DNA of 64,000 bases, from positions 1 through 64,000 of the forward strand of contig CAZZNE010000001.1 in NCBI GenBank assembly GCA_964655525.1. The letters are read 5' to 3'. Shown here in pieces: positions 1 to 7,617 of the stretch (the stretch's first letter is position 1; each line of letters opens with the position of its first letter). This stretch comes from DLAJ01 sp964655525 (GTDB taxonomy: Bacteria; Bacillota; Clostridia; Lachnospirales; Lachnospiraceae). A program made the translations under genes and the position numbers. The notes below the pieces were generated by a model. That model was not told where the DNA came from, made no database searches, and worked only from the letters and a program-made list of their open reading frames with translations.

Positions 1-260
1 ATAATCAGGAATTATCCTCCATCTATGTATTTTAGATTATATCTCATTTACAGCTGTAACTCAACTACTTTTTGAATATTTTTTGAAAATAATTAGTTTT
101 TTTAATACTAAATTTGGTATTAATGCAATTATATGATTAACCTTTACACTACACCCAATTTGTGCGAAAATAATAAGCAATTACAAATAAGTTAGCAAAA
201 TCAATTAGTGAAACCACGAAATAAAATGGAAAGCTGTCCCCCAACGAAAGGATCCCCATC
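1..260. other. AT-rich intergenic leader
   Basis: No gene is supported here. The stretch is strongly AT-rich, with long T and A runs, unlike the GC-balanced DNA further in. No clear -35/-10 pair with proper spacing was found. The last bases hold an AAAGGA ribosome binding site for the following acetyltransferase. It may be the tail of a regulatory region belonging to a gene outside the window. Confidence 0.4.
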
Positions 261-794
261 ATGCTTTACACCCTCAAAAACGGAACATCCGTCACCATTA
301 GAAAACCAACCACTAAGGATGCGCAGGCCATCGTCTCCATCATTTCCACTGCCGATACGGAGACCTTGTTTTTGGCTCGTAATCCGGGCGAGTTCTGCAC
401 GACCGTGGAGCGGGAAGAAGCAGTCGTCGAAGGTGTTTTAGCAGATAATGACAGCACATGGTTTGTAGCGGAATACGAGGGCAGGCTGGTAGGTCAATGC
501 TCAGTAGGACTTGTGCGGCGTTATCAGAGATACAGGCATAGAGCCGAGGTTGCGTTTGTGATCCTGAAAGATTATCAGGGATTAGGAATCGGCGGAAAGA
601 TGATGGAGGAATGCATCAAGTGGTGCAGGGAGAAAGAAGTCACGCAGATAGAACTGGATGTGGTCACAGCCAATCAAAAAGCGCTTTCCATGTATCGGGG
701 ATTTGGATTTGAAGTGACAGGGACCCTGCCGAATGCATTGCGCTATACGGACGGAACATACGCAGATGAGTATAAAATGATAAAGCGGTTGTAG
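261..794 (+). CDS. GNAT family N-acetyltransferase
   Basis: A 177-residue protein of the GNAT fold, which transfers acetyl from acetyl-CoA to an amine. The N-terminal strand reads SVTIRKPTTKDA, typical of RimI/RimJ-like members. The acetyl-CoA binding motif A is visible near residues 100-120 (VAFVILKDYQGLGIGGKMM), followed by the C-terminal NQKALSMYRGFGFEVTG segment. An AAAGGA site about 8 bases upstream supports the ATG. The substrate cannot be told from sequence. It is the first of three GNAT genes within 6 kb, in an accessory-looking cluster. Confidence 0.85.
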   Translation: MLYTLKNGTSVTIRKPTTKDAQAIVSIISTADTETLFLARNPGEFCTTVEREEAVVEGVLADNDSTWFVAEYEGRLVGQCSVGLVRRYQRYRHRAEVAFVILKDYQGLGIGGKMMEECIKWCREKEVTQIELDVVTANQKALSMYRGFGFEVTGTLPNALRYTDGTYADEYKMIKRL

Positions 795-836
795 AAAAAG
801 GATTTTATATCCAATGAAAAAGGAAAGATACTTAAA

Positions 837-1373
837 ATGCTTGAACTGACGAAATATATTCAATCACAAGAGCAAGGGGAAATAAGCAAAGCAGATATCT
901 CACTGAGTGGAATGTTGGAAGTCTTTGTTGGAAATTATTTCGTATCTGGTGAAGGCACAGAAAATAACGATTTTCATTGGCTCACTGTCTACTATGACCC
1001 CGAAATAGACACCTGTACCAGTGCGGTTAAAATGGTTCCCGCCAATATAGTGGCATATGTTTCGTCTGATTATAGATGGGGTTTTGTATTAAGCAGGCAT
1101 ATCCGGAAATTCCGTAAAGATATATCAAATTATGAAATATCCTGTATTCCTGTTCCTGATTTTGAATGCGAACTATTACAATGCGCTCATACTGATTTGC
1201 TGCCTTGTGAGTTTTCCAATATTCTTTGGCTCAATGATGATTTTATGGATGATGAAAATATTCCCTTTGATTATGACAGCTTTGCTTTGATCGACGAGGG
1301 TGTGCATTATTTGAATCCAAAGCATTTTTCTGTTACACAGCTCATCAGAATTATGGAAGATATGGGCAGATAA
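837..1373 (+). CDS. Hypothetical protein, 178 aa
   Basis: I do not recognise this protein. It has no signal peptide, no membrane segment and no familiar catalytic motif. It is acidic in its C-terminal half (LNDDFMDDENIPFDYDSF) and contains several Trp and aromatic residues, consistent with a soluble globular protein. The gene is AT-richer than the rest of the window. An AAAGGAAAG ribosome binding site precedes the ATG, and the gene follows the acetyltransferase by about 40 bases, so the two may be cotranscribed. Confidence 0.6.
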   Translation: MLELTKYIQSQEQGEISKADISLSGMLEVFVGNYFVSGEGTENNDFHWLTVYYDPEIDTCTSAVKMVPANIVAYVSSDYRWGFVLSRHIRKFRKDISNYEISCIPVPDFECELLQCAHTDLLPCEFSNILWLNDDFMDDENIPFDYDSFALIDEGVHYLNPKHFSVTQLIRIMEDMGR

Positions 1374-1451
1374 CGGACCATACTTGGTAACGTCGTGCGA
1401 TGCACAGCATTTCGGAAGTGAAAAAAGTGATACGCGAGTGGGGTGGACGCG

Positions 1452-2552
1452 ATGCAAATAAAAGAAAGTAAACAGATTAAAGGTCTGAAACTGTGCGAAG
1501 GTTTTTTCAACGATTGCGCAAAAGCAATTCTCGATGAAAACTTCCCTGAATTAAGATATTCCGCGGGATTGATCGGCTATGGTTCCGATGTTTTAGGATA
1601 TGATGACGACGTTTCGACAGACCATATGTGGGGACCACGGTTTTATCTTTTTTTAAGTAAAGAGGAACTGTCAAAAAAGAATGACATCCTTTCGGTATTA
1701 TCAGAAAATCTCCCATATACATACAAAGGGTACAGTGTGAATTTTACCGAACCCGATCCGAATGACTGCGGCGTGCAGCATCCCAAACTGATCAGCGAGG
1801 GCAAGGTAAACCCGCTGATCTTCATTTACACATTTGAGGAATATTTGACGGAACAGATCGGGACGTCTGACTTAGACCACATTGAGCCGTCAAAGTGGCT
1901 TGCGTTTTCGGAACACAGATTGTTATCATTGGTTTCGGGAAAATTCTTTGTTGATGGACTAAATTGTGCCGGGGTGGTCTCCAAGATCAAATATTATCCG
2001 AAAGAAGTGAAGCTGTATCTGATCGCATCCAATTGGGAGTGTATTGCATCGGAGCAGGCTTTTATGAAACGCTGCGGCGCATGCGGGGATGAGATCGGTT
2101 CACGGATCATCTGCGCCAGAATTGCAGAACGCTTGATGAGATTATGTTTTTTGTATCAGGACACTTATGCGCCGTATAGTAAATGGTTCGGGACGGCATT
2201 CAGCAAACTTCCTATTGATAAAAGAATTAAGTCTGCAATAGAAGGCGCGCTGTCTGCGAACGATTTAGCAGAACGGGAAGACCGACTTATCGAGGCGCAG
2301 GCATTAGTCGCGGATATGCACAATGCAAGCGGGCTGACAGACTTTGTTGTTTATCGGGTTGAAAGTTATTTCGGCAGAAATATCAAGGTAATCTTTGCCG
2401 ACAAGTTTGTTGAAGCAACAGTCAAAGAATTGAAAGGAACAGTATTTGAGAACATGCCGTTGATCGGAACATTCAGTCAGATCGGCGGACTCTCGGGATT
2501 CGCAGATGAAAAGGAATGTTACGGGCGGATTGTGGAATTTTATGGCGGGTGA
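1452..2552 (+). CDS. DUF4037 domain protein, nucleotidyltransferase-like
   Basis: About 366 residues. The N-terminal half carries a nucleotidyltransferase-like signature: a Gly-Ser followed by paired acidic residues (GYGSDVLGYDDDVSTDHMWG, near residues 35-55). The remainder matches the DUF4037 layout, including a helical C-terminal half. Such proteins are thought to be polymerase-beta-like transferases of unknown substrate. A GTG 9 bases upstream in the same frame is an alternative start; the ATG is preferred for its spacing from a GGGTGG sequence. It sits in a run of unrelated accessory genes. Function beyond the fold is unknown. Confidence 0.7.
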   Translation: MQIKESKQIKGLKLCEGFFNDCAKAILDENFPELRYSAGLIGYGSDVLGYDDDVSTDHMWGPRFYLFLSKEELSKKNDILSVLSENLPYTYKGYSVNFTEPDPNDCGVQHPKLISEGKVNPLIFIYTFEEYLTEQIGTSDLDHIEPSKWLAFSEHRLLSLVSGKFFVDGLNCAGVVSKIKYYPKEVKLYLIASNWECIASEQAFMKRCGACGDEIGSRIICARIAERLMRLCFLYQDTYAPYSKWFGTAFSKLPIDKRIKSAIEGALSANDLAEREDRLIEAQALVADMHNASGLTDFVVYRVESYFGRNIKVIFADKFVEATVKELKGTVFENMPLIGTFSQIGGLSGFADEKECYGRIVEFYGG

Positions 2553-2603
2553 TAAATGAGGATCAGATGATCATGAAGCCGGATTAGCAGGAGGATGATT
2601 CAC

Positions 2604-3167
2604 ATGGGTTCTTTATTACAATCGACAAGAAACACGCGGGTGTTACCGACAGGTACGATGCGATATATTAGGAGCGATGTTCCGGAAGATTTGACCGATA
2701 CAGAAATTCAGTGGCTGCTGGATCAGCATGTAACAACGATCGTGGATTTAAGGTCGGAGGAAGAATGTGTGAAAAAACCGTGCTGTCTGAAAGGGCGGGA
2801 CGGTTTTAAGTATTTTCATCTTCCGGTTACCGGCGGTGGCGATACGCCCAAATCACGGGAACATCTTCATATGGTATATCGACAGATGATAGATGAAAAA
2901 ATGGAGAAGATTATCGACACGATCATGAATGCGGAGTCTAACGTGATATATTTTTGTACGGCAGGAAAGGACCGTACCGGCGTCGTATCGGCCATGATTT
3001 TGAAACGGCTGGGATTCAGTGATGAAATGATCATCAATGATTATATGGAGTCAAAAGACAATTTAATGGAGATGCTCACGGCATATGTGAGCGTTCATCC
3101 GGAAGTAGATATGGAAATCATTATTCCGCATAGAGAAAACATGGAACAATTGTTGAGGCATTTATAA
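2604..3167 (+). CDS. Tyrosine-protein phosphatase (Y_phosphatase3 type)
   Basis: About 187 residues with the P-loop phosphatase signature CTAGKDRTG (Cys-X5-Arg) near residue 120. The general acid is probably in the N-terminal VDLRSEEE/TGGGD region. The family hydrolyses phosphotyrosine or phosphoinositide substrates; the target here is unknown. A nearer ATG at 2595 abuts the AGGAGG directly, so the ATG nine bases on, with proper spacing, is chosen. The last 147 bases of this gene are repeated downstream of the next gene, which marks the 3' end as an insertion point. Confidence 0.8.
   Translation: MGSLLQSTRNTRVLPTGTMRYIRSDVPEDLTDTEIQWLLDQHVTTIVDLRSEEECVKKPCCLKGRDGFKYFHLPVTGGGDTPKSREHLHMVYRQMIDEKMEKIIDTIMNAESNVIYFCTAGKDRTGVVSAMILKRLGFSDEMIINDYMESKDNLMEMLTAYVSVHPEVDMEIIIPHRENMEQLLRHL
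3021..3167 (+). repeat. 147-bp duplicated 3' end of phosphatase gene, copy 1
   Basis: This segment, running from inside the phosphatase gene to its stop codon, recurs at 4244-4390 with 7 differences in 147 bases and no gaps. Here it is joined to the intact gene. The duplication brackets the RhuM gene. Such a pattern is expected when an inserted segment restores the 3' end of its target gene. Confidence 0.95.
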
Positions 3168-3238
3168 AGTGCGGAACGGTTACGTTATCAGGCACATATG
3201 AATGTAATGGAATTTTTTGATGTTCAAAGGAGACCAAA

Positions 3239-4237
3239 ATGGAAGAAAACTATGGAGAAATTTTAATATATCAAACAGAAGACGGATTGACCAGTATAGA
3301 TGTTAAAATGCAGGAGGAGACAGTCTGGCTTACACAGAAACAGCTTGTAGATTTATATCAAACAAGTAAGTCTAACGTTAGTGAGCATATTAAGCATATT
3401 TTTGAAGAAGGCGAGCTGGATGAAGAAGCAGTTGTTCGGAAATTCCGAACAACTGCTTCTGATGGCAAAAATTATAATAAAACCTATTATAATCTGGACA
3501 TGATTATTTCATTAGGATATAGAATCAAATCATCTATTGCAACAAAATTTAGACGCTGGGCAACGGACCGCTTAAAAGAGTATCTGATCAAGGGCTTTGC
3601 TATGGATGATGAACGATTAAGGGGAAACGGCGGTGGTAATTACTGGAAAGAATTGCTTGATCGCATTAGAGACATCCGTTCATCAGAGAAAGTGTTGTAC
3701 CGTCAGGTTTTGGATTTGTATGCAACGAGTGTGGACTATGATCCGCATAGCGAGCAATCCATTCTTTTTTTCGGAATTGTACAGAATAAGTTGCATTATG
3801 CGGCACATGGTCATACTGCGGCTGAAGTAATATATGAGCGTGCGAATGCAGAAAAGCCTTTCATGGGATTGACATCATTTAAGGGAGAGTTACCGGCGCT
3901 TAAGGACATTGGAATTGCAAAGAATTACTTGAATGAGGATGAGCTAAAAATATTAAATAATTTAGTGTCCGGCTATTTTGATTTGGCAGAGATTAGTGCA
4001 ATTGAGCATAAGCCAATGTATATGAGTGATTATGTGGAGCAACTGGATGCAGTTCTTTCATCAGGAAATAGAAAATTATTAACTGGAGCTGGTAAAATCA
4101 GTCATGATGAAGCAATGAAAAAGGCAAAAGAAGAGTACAGAAAGTATCAGACGTTTACGTTAACACCAGTGGAACAGGCATACATGGAAACGATTAAAGA
4201 TGTTAATAAGTCCGCTCAAAAAAGTGTACGAAAATAA
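3239..4237 (+). CDS. RhuM family protein
   Basis: A 332-residue protein of the RhuM (virulence protein) family. The N-terminal half holds the family's typical segment TVWLTQKQLVDLYQTSKSNV followed by a winged-helix-like region and the conserved core RKFRTTASDGKNYNKTYYNL. The C-terminal half contains a helical domain related to those of Fic/Doc-associated proteins. RhuM genes occur in genomic islands and defence-rich regions, often beside restriction or toxin systems; the biochemical role is unknown. An AAAGGAG site precedes the ATG. The gene lies alone between two copies of the neighbouring gene's 3' end, indicating that it arrived as a cassette. Confidence 0.85.
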   Translation: MEENYGEILIYQTEDGLTSIDVKMQEETVWLTQKQLVDLYQTSKSNVSEHIKHIFEEGELDEEAVVRKFRTTASDGKNYNKTYYNLDMIISLGYRIKSSIATKFRRWATDRLKEYLIKGFAMDDERLRGNGGGNYWKELLDRIRDIRSSEKVLYRQVLDLYATSVDYDPHSEQSILFFGIVQNKLHYAAHGHTAAEVIYERANAEKPFMGLTSFKGELPALKDIGIAKNYLNEDELKILNNLVSGYFDLAEISAIEHKPMYMSDYVEQLDAVLSSGNRKLLTGAGKISHDEAMKKAKEEYRKYQTFTLTPVEQAYMETIKDVNKSAQKSVRK

Positions 4238-4243
4238 TGTGTA

Positions 4244-4390
4244 GATGAAGTGATCATCAATGATTATATGGGGTCAAAAGACAATTTAATGGAGATGCTC
4301 ACGGCATATGTGAGCGTTCATCCGGAAGTAGATATCGAAATCATTATTCCGCATAGAGAAAACATGGAACAAGTATTGAAACATTTATAA
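4244..4390 (+). repeat. 147-bp duplicated 3' end of phosphatase gene, copy 2
   Basis: Second copy of the phosphatase 3' terminus, beginning 7 bases after the RhuM stop codon and ending at the same TAA as copy 1. It has no start codon or upstream coding part, so it is an orphan fragment. Identity to copy 1 is about 95 percent; differences cluster at the last codons. It is probably the displaced original gene end. Confidence 0.95.
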
Positions 4391-4448
4391 ATCATAGTTA
4401 CTCCCCAATATTGCTTGACACGAAAACCCGATTATGATAGCTTATTAA

Positions 4449-4658
4449 AAATTACTTGAAAAAAGGTGTACTTACAACAATGTAGCGGAGCTTTCTGACA
4501 GTGATATGGCTGCAGAAATTGCAAAAAAGAATCACTGTCGTCTGCAGGGCTATCGTGGAGAGAATTGGTATGCGTTCCTGCCGGAAACGGCAGGTAAGAT
4601 ACAGGCAATTCACGAATATACTCGCGGATGGGAGAAAATGATCAAATCCCAATCGTAA
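4449..4658 (+). pseudogene. Truncated hypothetical gene remnant
   Basis: An open frame of 69 codons with coding character (LSDSDMAAEIAKKNHCRLQ, then WYAFLPETAGKIQAIHEY) but with an in-frame stop immediately upstream. The first internal ATG (4506) lacks a ribosome binding site. It therefore looks like the C-terminal remnant of a gene whose 5' part was lost, possibly in the event that placed the RhuM cassette next door. I could not assign a family. Confidence 0.5.
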
Positions 4659-4677
4659 TTCACGGAGGAGGATTAGA

Positions 4678-5112
4678 ATGATAAAACGGGCAGAACAAAC
4701 AGATGCGTTAACCTTGGCAAAATTGGCGATCCGGATGTGGGAAGACAATACCGTATCGGAGCTGGAGTCCGAATTTGCGGAAATGATCGGCGGTGAGGAT
4801 GCGGCTTGCTTTATTCAATATGAGGAAGACAAACCGATCGGATTTGCGCAGTGCCAGCTCAGGCGTGATTATGTCGAAGGCACGGAGACATCACCGGTCG
4901 GTTATTTAGAAGGAATTTTTGTTCAGGAAGAGTTTCGCCATAAAGGCTATGCAAAAAAACTGTTGCAGGAATGTGAGAAGTGGGCAAAAGGAAAACATTG
5001 CTCCGAATTTGCAAGTGATTGTGAATTAGACAATGTGAATAGTCTCAAGTTTCATTTGGCAATGGGGTTTGAGGAAGCCAATCGCGTTATTTGTTTTCGA
5101 AAAGACATTTGA
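4678..5112 (+). CDS. GNAT acetyltransferase resembling aminoglycoside 6'-N-acetyltransferase
   Basis: 144 residues. The profile follows AAC(6')-I type enzymes: an early acidic TVSELESEFAEM segment, then YLEGIFVQEEFRHKGYAKKL (acetyl-CoA motif A), then FASDCELDNVNSLKFHLAMG and a C-terminal GFEEANRVICFRK block. In that family the enzyme acetylates the 6'-amino group of aminoglycosides. Whether this member confers resistance cannot be judged from sequence, since chromosomal homologues with other substrates exist. A GGAGGA site lies just before the ATG. It stands in the accessory cluster with two other GNAT genes. Confidence 0.75.
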   Translation: MIKRAEQTDALTLAKLAIRMWEDNTVSELESEFAEMIGGEDAACFIQYEEDKPIGFAQCQLRRDYVEGTETSPVGYLEGIFVQEEFRHKGYAKKLLQECEKWAKGKHCSEFASDCELDNVNSLKFHLAMGFEEANRVICFRKDI

Positions 5113-5199
5113 GCAAGGTAATTGATGCGGGATCAACGGATGCAGGGTGAACGCATCAAGGGTGAATGATGTAAGGATGAAGGCATCAAGAATCAAAGC
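5113..5199 (+). repeat. Degenerate short direct repeats
   Basis: This gap contains repeated variants of a GATGAACGCATCAAG-like word (GTGAACGCATCAAG, GATGAAGGCATCAAG, GATGAACGCATCG and others) spaced by roughly 18-30 bases. The copies are imperfect and no protein is supported. They may be a decayed minisatellite. Confidence 0.4.
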
Positions 5200-5250
5200 A
5201 TGAAAGATGAACGCATCGTAGCAGGAAAACGGGCGAAAGGAATAGGAAAA

Positions 5251-5682
5251 ATGGAAAAGCTGAATCAAGAGACAAAAAAGATCATGGAAGAACGGTTCGG
5301 AAAAGACAATATCATCGCATTGGCAACGTTGGACGGCGATATGCCCAGCGTCCGCAATGTGGACGGATTTTATGAGGACGGGGCGTTTTATACGATCACT
5401 TATGCGCTTTCTGATAAAATGAAGCAGATCGAAAAAAATCCCAATGTGGCGATTGCGGGAGAATGGTTTACCGCGCACGGCAAGGCGGTCAGTCTCGGTT
5501 ACTTCGGCAGGGCGGAGAATGAGGACATTGCCGGAAAATTGCGGACGGCTTTTGCAGAGTGGATTGATAACGGACACAACAATTTTGAAGACGAAAACAC
5601 GGTCATCCTCTGTGTGCGGCTGACGGACGGTGTTCTTTTTTCACAGGGAAAACGGTACGAGATTGATTTTACTGCGGATTGA
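5251..5682 (+). CDS. Pyridoxamine 5'-phosphate oxidase family protein
   Basis: About 143 residues of the split-barrel FMN-binding fold. Typical features are the N-terminal helix (QETKKIMEERF), ALATLDGDMPSVRNVDGFY, and YALSDKMKQIEKNPNVAIAG followed by HGKAVSLGYFG. Small clostridial members are flavin-binding reductase-like proteins of uncertain substrate. The upstream ATG at 5200 is less likely; AGGAATAGG just before this ATG supports the later start. It is followed within 20 bases by another GNAT gene, so they are probably cotranscribed. Confidence 0.75.
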   Translation: MEKLNQETKKIMEERFGKDNIIALATLDGDMPSVRNVDGFYEDGAFYTITYALSDKMKQIEKNPNVAIAGEWFTAHGKAVSLGYFGRAENEDIAGKLRTAFAEWIDNGHNNFEDENTVILCVRLTDGVLFSQGKRYEIDFTAD

Positions 5683-5699
5683 GGAGGGAATAGAAGACC

Positions 5700-6140
5700 A
5701 TGATTCATTTTGAAGCGATAACGGAAGAAAATTTTGAGGCAGTCATCCAAATGAAGCGTCCGCCGGAGGAGCATTTCGTGGCATCAAACGCGTACTCACT
5801 TGCGCAGGCGTGGCTGTATCGGGATGCGGGCGACGTGTATCCGTTTGCGATCTGCAATGGCGGCGTACCGGTCGGTTTTATGCTGCTGGATGAGGATCTG
5901 GAAGAACGTTGCCTGATCATATGGAGGATCATGTTCCCGCCGGAGCATCAGAATCAGGGCTATGGAACACAGGCCATCCAAGAGATCATCCGCATGGCAA
6001 AGGAATCCGGAAAATATGATTTTTTGCTTCTGAACTGTGCACCCGAAAATCACATTGCGGCGCATGTCTATGAAAAGCTGGGATTCGAACCGACCGGCGT
6101 TGTCAGTAACGGAGAGACGGAGTTAAAGCTGCTTTTTTGA
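5700..6140 (+). CDS. GNAT family N-acetyltransferase
   Basis: 146 residues. Acetyl-CoA binding motif is visible as FPPEHQNQGYGTQAIQEII near residues 80-98, followed by the NHIAAHVYEKLGFEPTG block. The N-terminal AITEENFEAVIQMKRPPEE resembles spermidine/spermine acetyltransferases of the BltD/PaiA kind, so a polyamine or small amine substrate is possible but not shown. A GAGGAGGG site sits just upstream. It closes the accessory acetyltransferase cluster. Confidence 0.8.
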   Translation: MIHFEAITEENFEAVIQMKRPPEEHFVASNAYSLAQAWLYRDAGDVYPFAICNGGVPVGFMLLDEDLEERCLIIWRIMFPPEHQNQGYGTQAIQEIIRMAKESGKYDFLLLNCAPENHIAAHVYEKLGFEPTGVVSNGETELKLLF

Positions 6141-6157
6141 AGCTATATATAACATTA

Positions 6158-6256
6158 CTCATTATGATATAATGAGCGTTAGCGAGAAGAATGAGTTTAC
6201 TCATTCGGCGAGCGGCGAATGTATATCATGAATCGAAGATTCATGATATACATTCG
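6158..6256. repeat. Cluster of three perfect hairpins
   Basis: Three palindromes occur in series: CTCATTAT/ATAATGAG with a 3-base loop (6158-6176), GAATGAG/CTCATTC with a 4-base loop (6189-6206), and a perfect 19-bp stem with a 3-base loop (6216-6256). No T-run follows the last one, so it is not an ordinary terminator. The 3-base loops match the other dispersed hairpins in this window. The transcript leader of the next gene would contain the third stem. Confidence 0.85.
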
Positions 6257-6350
6257 ATTATGCAATGTGATCTTGTTGTCGTTCGGCACATGCATTATGG
6301 AAAATGATAGACTCAGCAGAATGTTTCTGATTACAAGGAGACGAACACCT

Positions 6351-6908
6351 ATGAAAAGATGCAGATTGTCTTATGATGAATGGAAATGCATTTTGTCGAA
6401 AAAGATGATCGGCAAAAGAGTAGCGGGGGACTTCTTTGAGGGCTACCTTGGCCTGATCGACATTCGACAGGTAAGTGAAGTGCAGAAATGGAAATTCAAC
6501 GGAGAAGAGATCGTGGTCTGCGATGGAGGTATCAAATGGCTGAGCATTTTGCCGCAGAATGATTTTTATTGTATCACTGTCATGATGAATGAAAAAAATG
6601 ATATATTGGTATGGTACATTGATATGATCGCGGGTCAGGGAACGGATGCGGACGGTATGCCGTGGTTTGACGACCTGTACTTGGATCTGGTGGTTTATCC
6701 GAACGGAGAGATCAAAGTGGATGACATGGATGAACTGGAAGAAGCGTTGCGGCAAAAAGACATCACGCAGGAACAGTTTGATCTTGCGCTTCATACAGCC
6801 GATCAATTGAAAAAAGGATTGTTAAAGGACATCCATTCTTTTAAGGACTATACATACGCATGCTATGAGCTCCTGTGCAAAGACGAAAAAGACATGAAAA
6901 CTGTTTAG
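6351..6908 (+). CDS. DUF402 domain protein
   Basis: About 185 residues. The segment DFYCITVMMNEKNDILVWYIDMI and later WFDDLYLDLVVYPNGEIKVDDMDELEEA match the DUF402/FomD fold. Some family members are nucleoside tri/diphosphatases (Ntdp) acting on nucleotides, with metal bound by the conserved Asp and Glu residues of the DLYLDLVVYPNG and DMDELEEA motifs. The substrate here is unknown. The AAGGAG at spacing 10 points to this ATG, although the frame is open further upstream through the hairpin cluster. Confidence 0.75.
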   Translation: MKRCRLSYDEWKCILSKKMIGKRVAGDFFEGYLGLIDIRQVSEVQKWKFNGEEIVVCDGGIKWLSILPQNDFYCITVMMNEKNDILVWYIDMIAGQGTDADGMPWFDDLYLDLVVYPNGEIKVDDMDELEEALRQKDITQEQFDLALHTADQLKKGLLKDIHSFKDYTYACYELLCKDEKDMKTV

Positions 6909-6954
6909 CGGTGCGGCTTGCAGACAAAACCGCGATATACGGAAAGGTAAAACA

Positions 6955-7548
6955 ATGAATACAGGCTTTCAGATTATGGCGATCGTGATATTACTGGCTT
7001 TTTACGGATGCTATTTTACAAAAATGATATTGCAGAGAAAAAAGGGCATACAGACCAATCAGATGGGAAAAGGGAAGACGGGGGTTGTGAAGCGCATTGA
7101 GATTACAATGAAAATTGCATCGCTTCTCGTCCCTGCCGCGGAGCTTGTAAGCATTGTTATGAATACATCGTGTCTCCCGCTATGGGTAAGAATAGTGGGC
7201 GCGTTTGTGGGAATCTGCGGAGTGGCTGTTTTTATTCTGGCGGTGGTGACGATGCGGGACAGTTGGCGTGCGGGTGTTTCGGAGACGGAGCGCACGGAGC
7301 TTGTCACAAGTGGCGTTTATCAGCTCAGCCGGAACCCTGCATTCCTTGGATTTGACCTTGTTTACATAGGGATTCTGCTCATGTTTTTTAACTGGGTTCT
7401 GCTTGCGGTATCGGTGTTTGCAGGGGTGATGTTCCATTTGCAGATCGTGAATGTGGAGGAGGATTTTCTCGTTCGGACGTTTGGGCAAGCCTACTTGGAT
7501 TACAGAAAAAAGGTGAACCGGTATTTGGGGAGAAGGCTGGGAGGATAG
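6955..7548 (+). CDS. Isoprenylcysteine methyltransferase-like membrane protein
   Basis: 197 residues with about five hydrophobic segments. The C-terminal half carries the ICMT/phospholipid methyltransferase signature: SGVYQLSRNPAFLGFDLVY followed by an EEDFLVRTFGQAYLDYRKKV tail, which forms the SAM-binding site in the family. Bacterial members are membrane methyltransferases of mostly unknown substrate. The gene's TAG stop overlaps the first base of a palindromic repeat that leads into the next gene. Confidence 0.8.
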   Translation: MNTGFQIMAIVILLAFYGCYFTKMILQRKKGIQTNQMGKGKTGVVKRIEITMKIASLLVPAAELVSIVMNTSCLPLWVRIVGAFVGICGVAVFILAVVTMRDSWRAGVSETERTELVTSGVYQLSRNPAFLGFDLVYIGILLMFFNWVLLAVSVFAGVMFHLQIVNVEEDFLVRTFGQAYLDYRKKVNRYLGRRLGG

Positions 7549-7617
7549 ATTGAAAAATCAAAGATTTTTCAATCGGCGAACTTGTTGGCTTTGATGTTGG
7601 CAGCATGGAGGATTAAT
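7548..7617 (+). repeat. Intercistronic palindromic element, copy 1
   Basis: The element begins with a 12-bp perfect stem, GATTGAAAAATC/GATTTTTCAATC with loop AAA, whose first base is the G of the upstream TAG stop. It ends with TTGGCAGCATGGAGGATTAAT directly before the next ATG, so its right end supplies the Shine-Dalgarno GGAGG. Related copies lie at 8307-8408, 28801-28899 and, partly, 34603-34655. This copy lacks the middle segment found in copies 2 and 3. Confidence 0.85.

Noticed and set aside
3021..4390. The 147-bp duplication considered as an assembly artefact.
   Set aside because: The copies differ at 7 positions, including clustered changes near the stop, which a mis-assembly of one sequence would not produce.
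7582..7617. N-terminal extension reading LALMLAAWRIN before the methyltransferase, with similar extensions before two other genes.
   Set aside because: The shared peptide comes from the intercistronic repeat DNA. In each case a ribosome binding site places the start after it, and the three proteins are unrelated.
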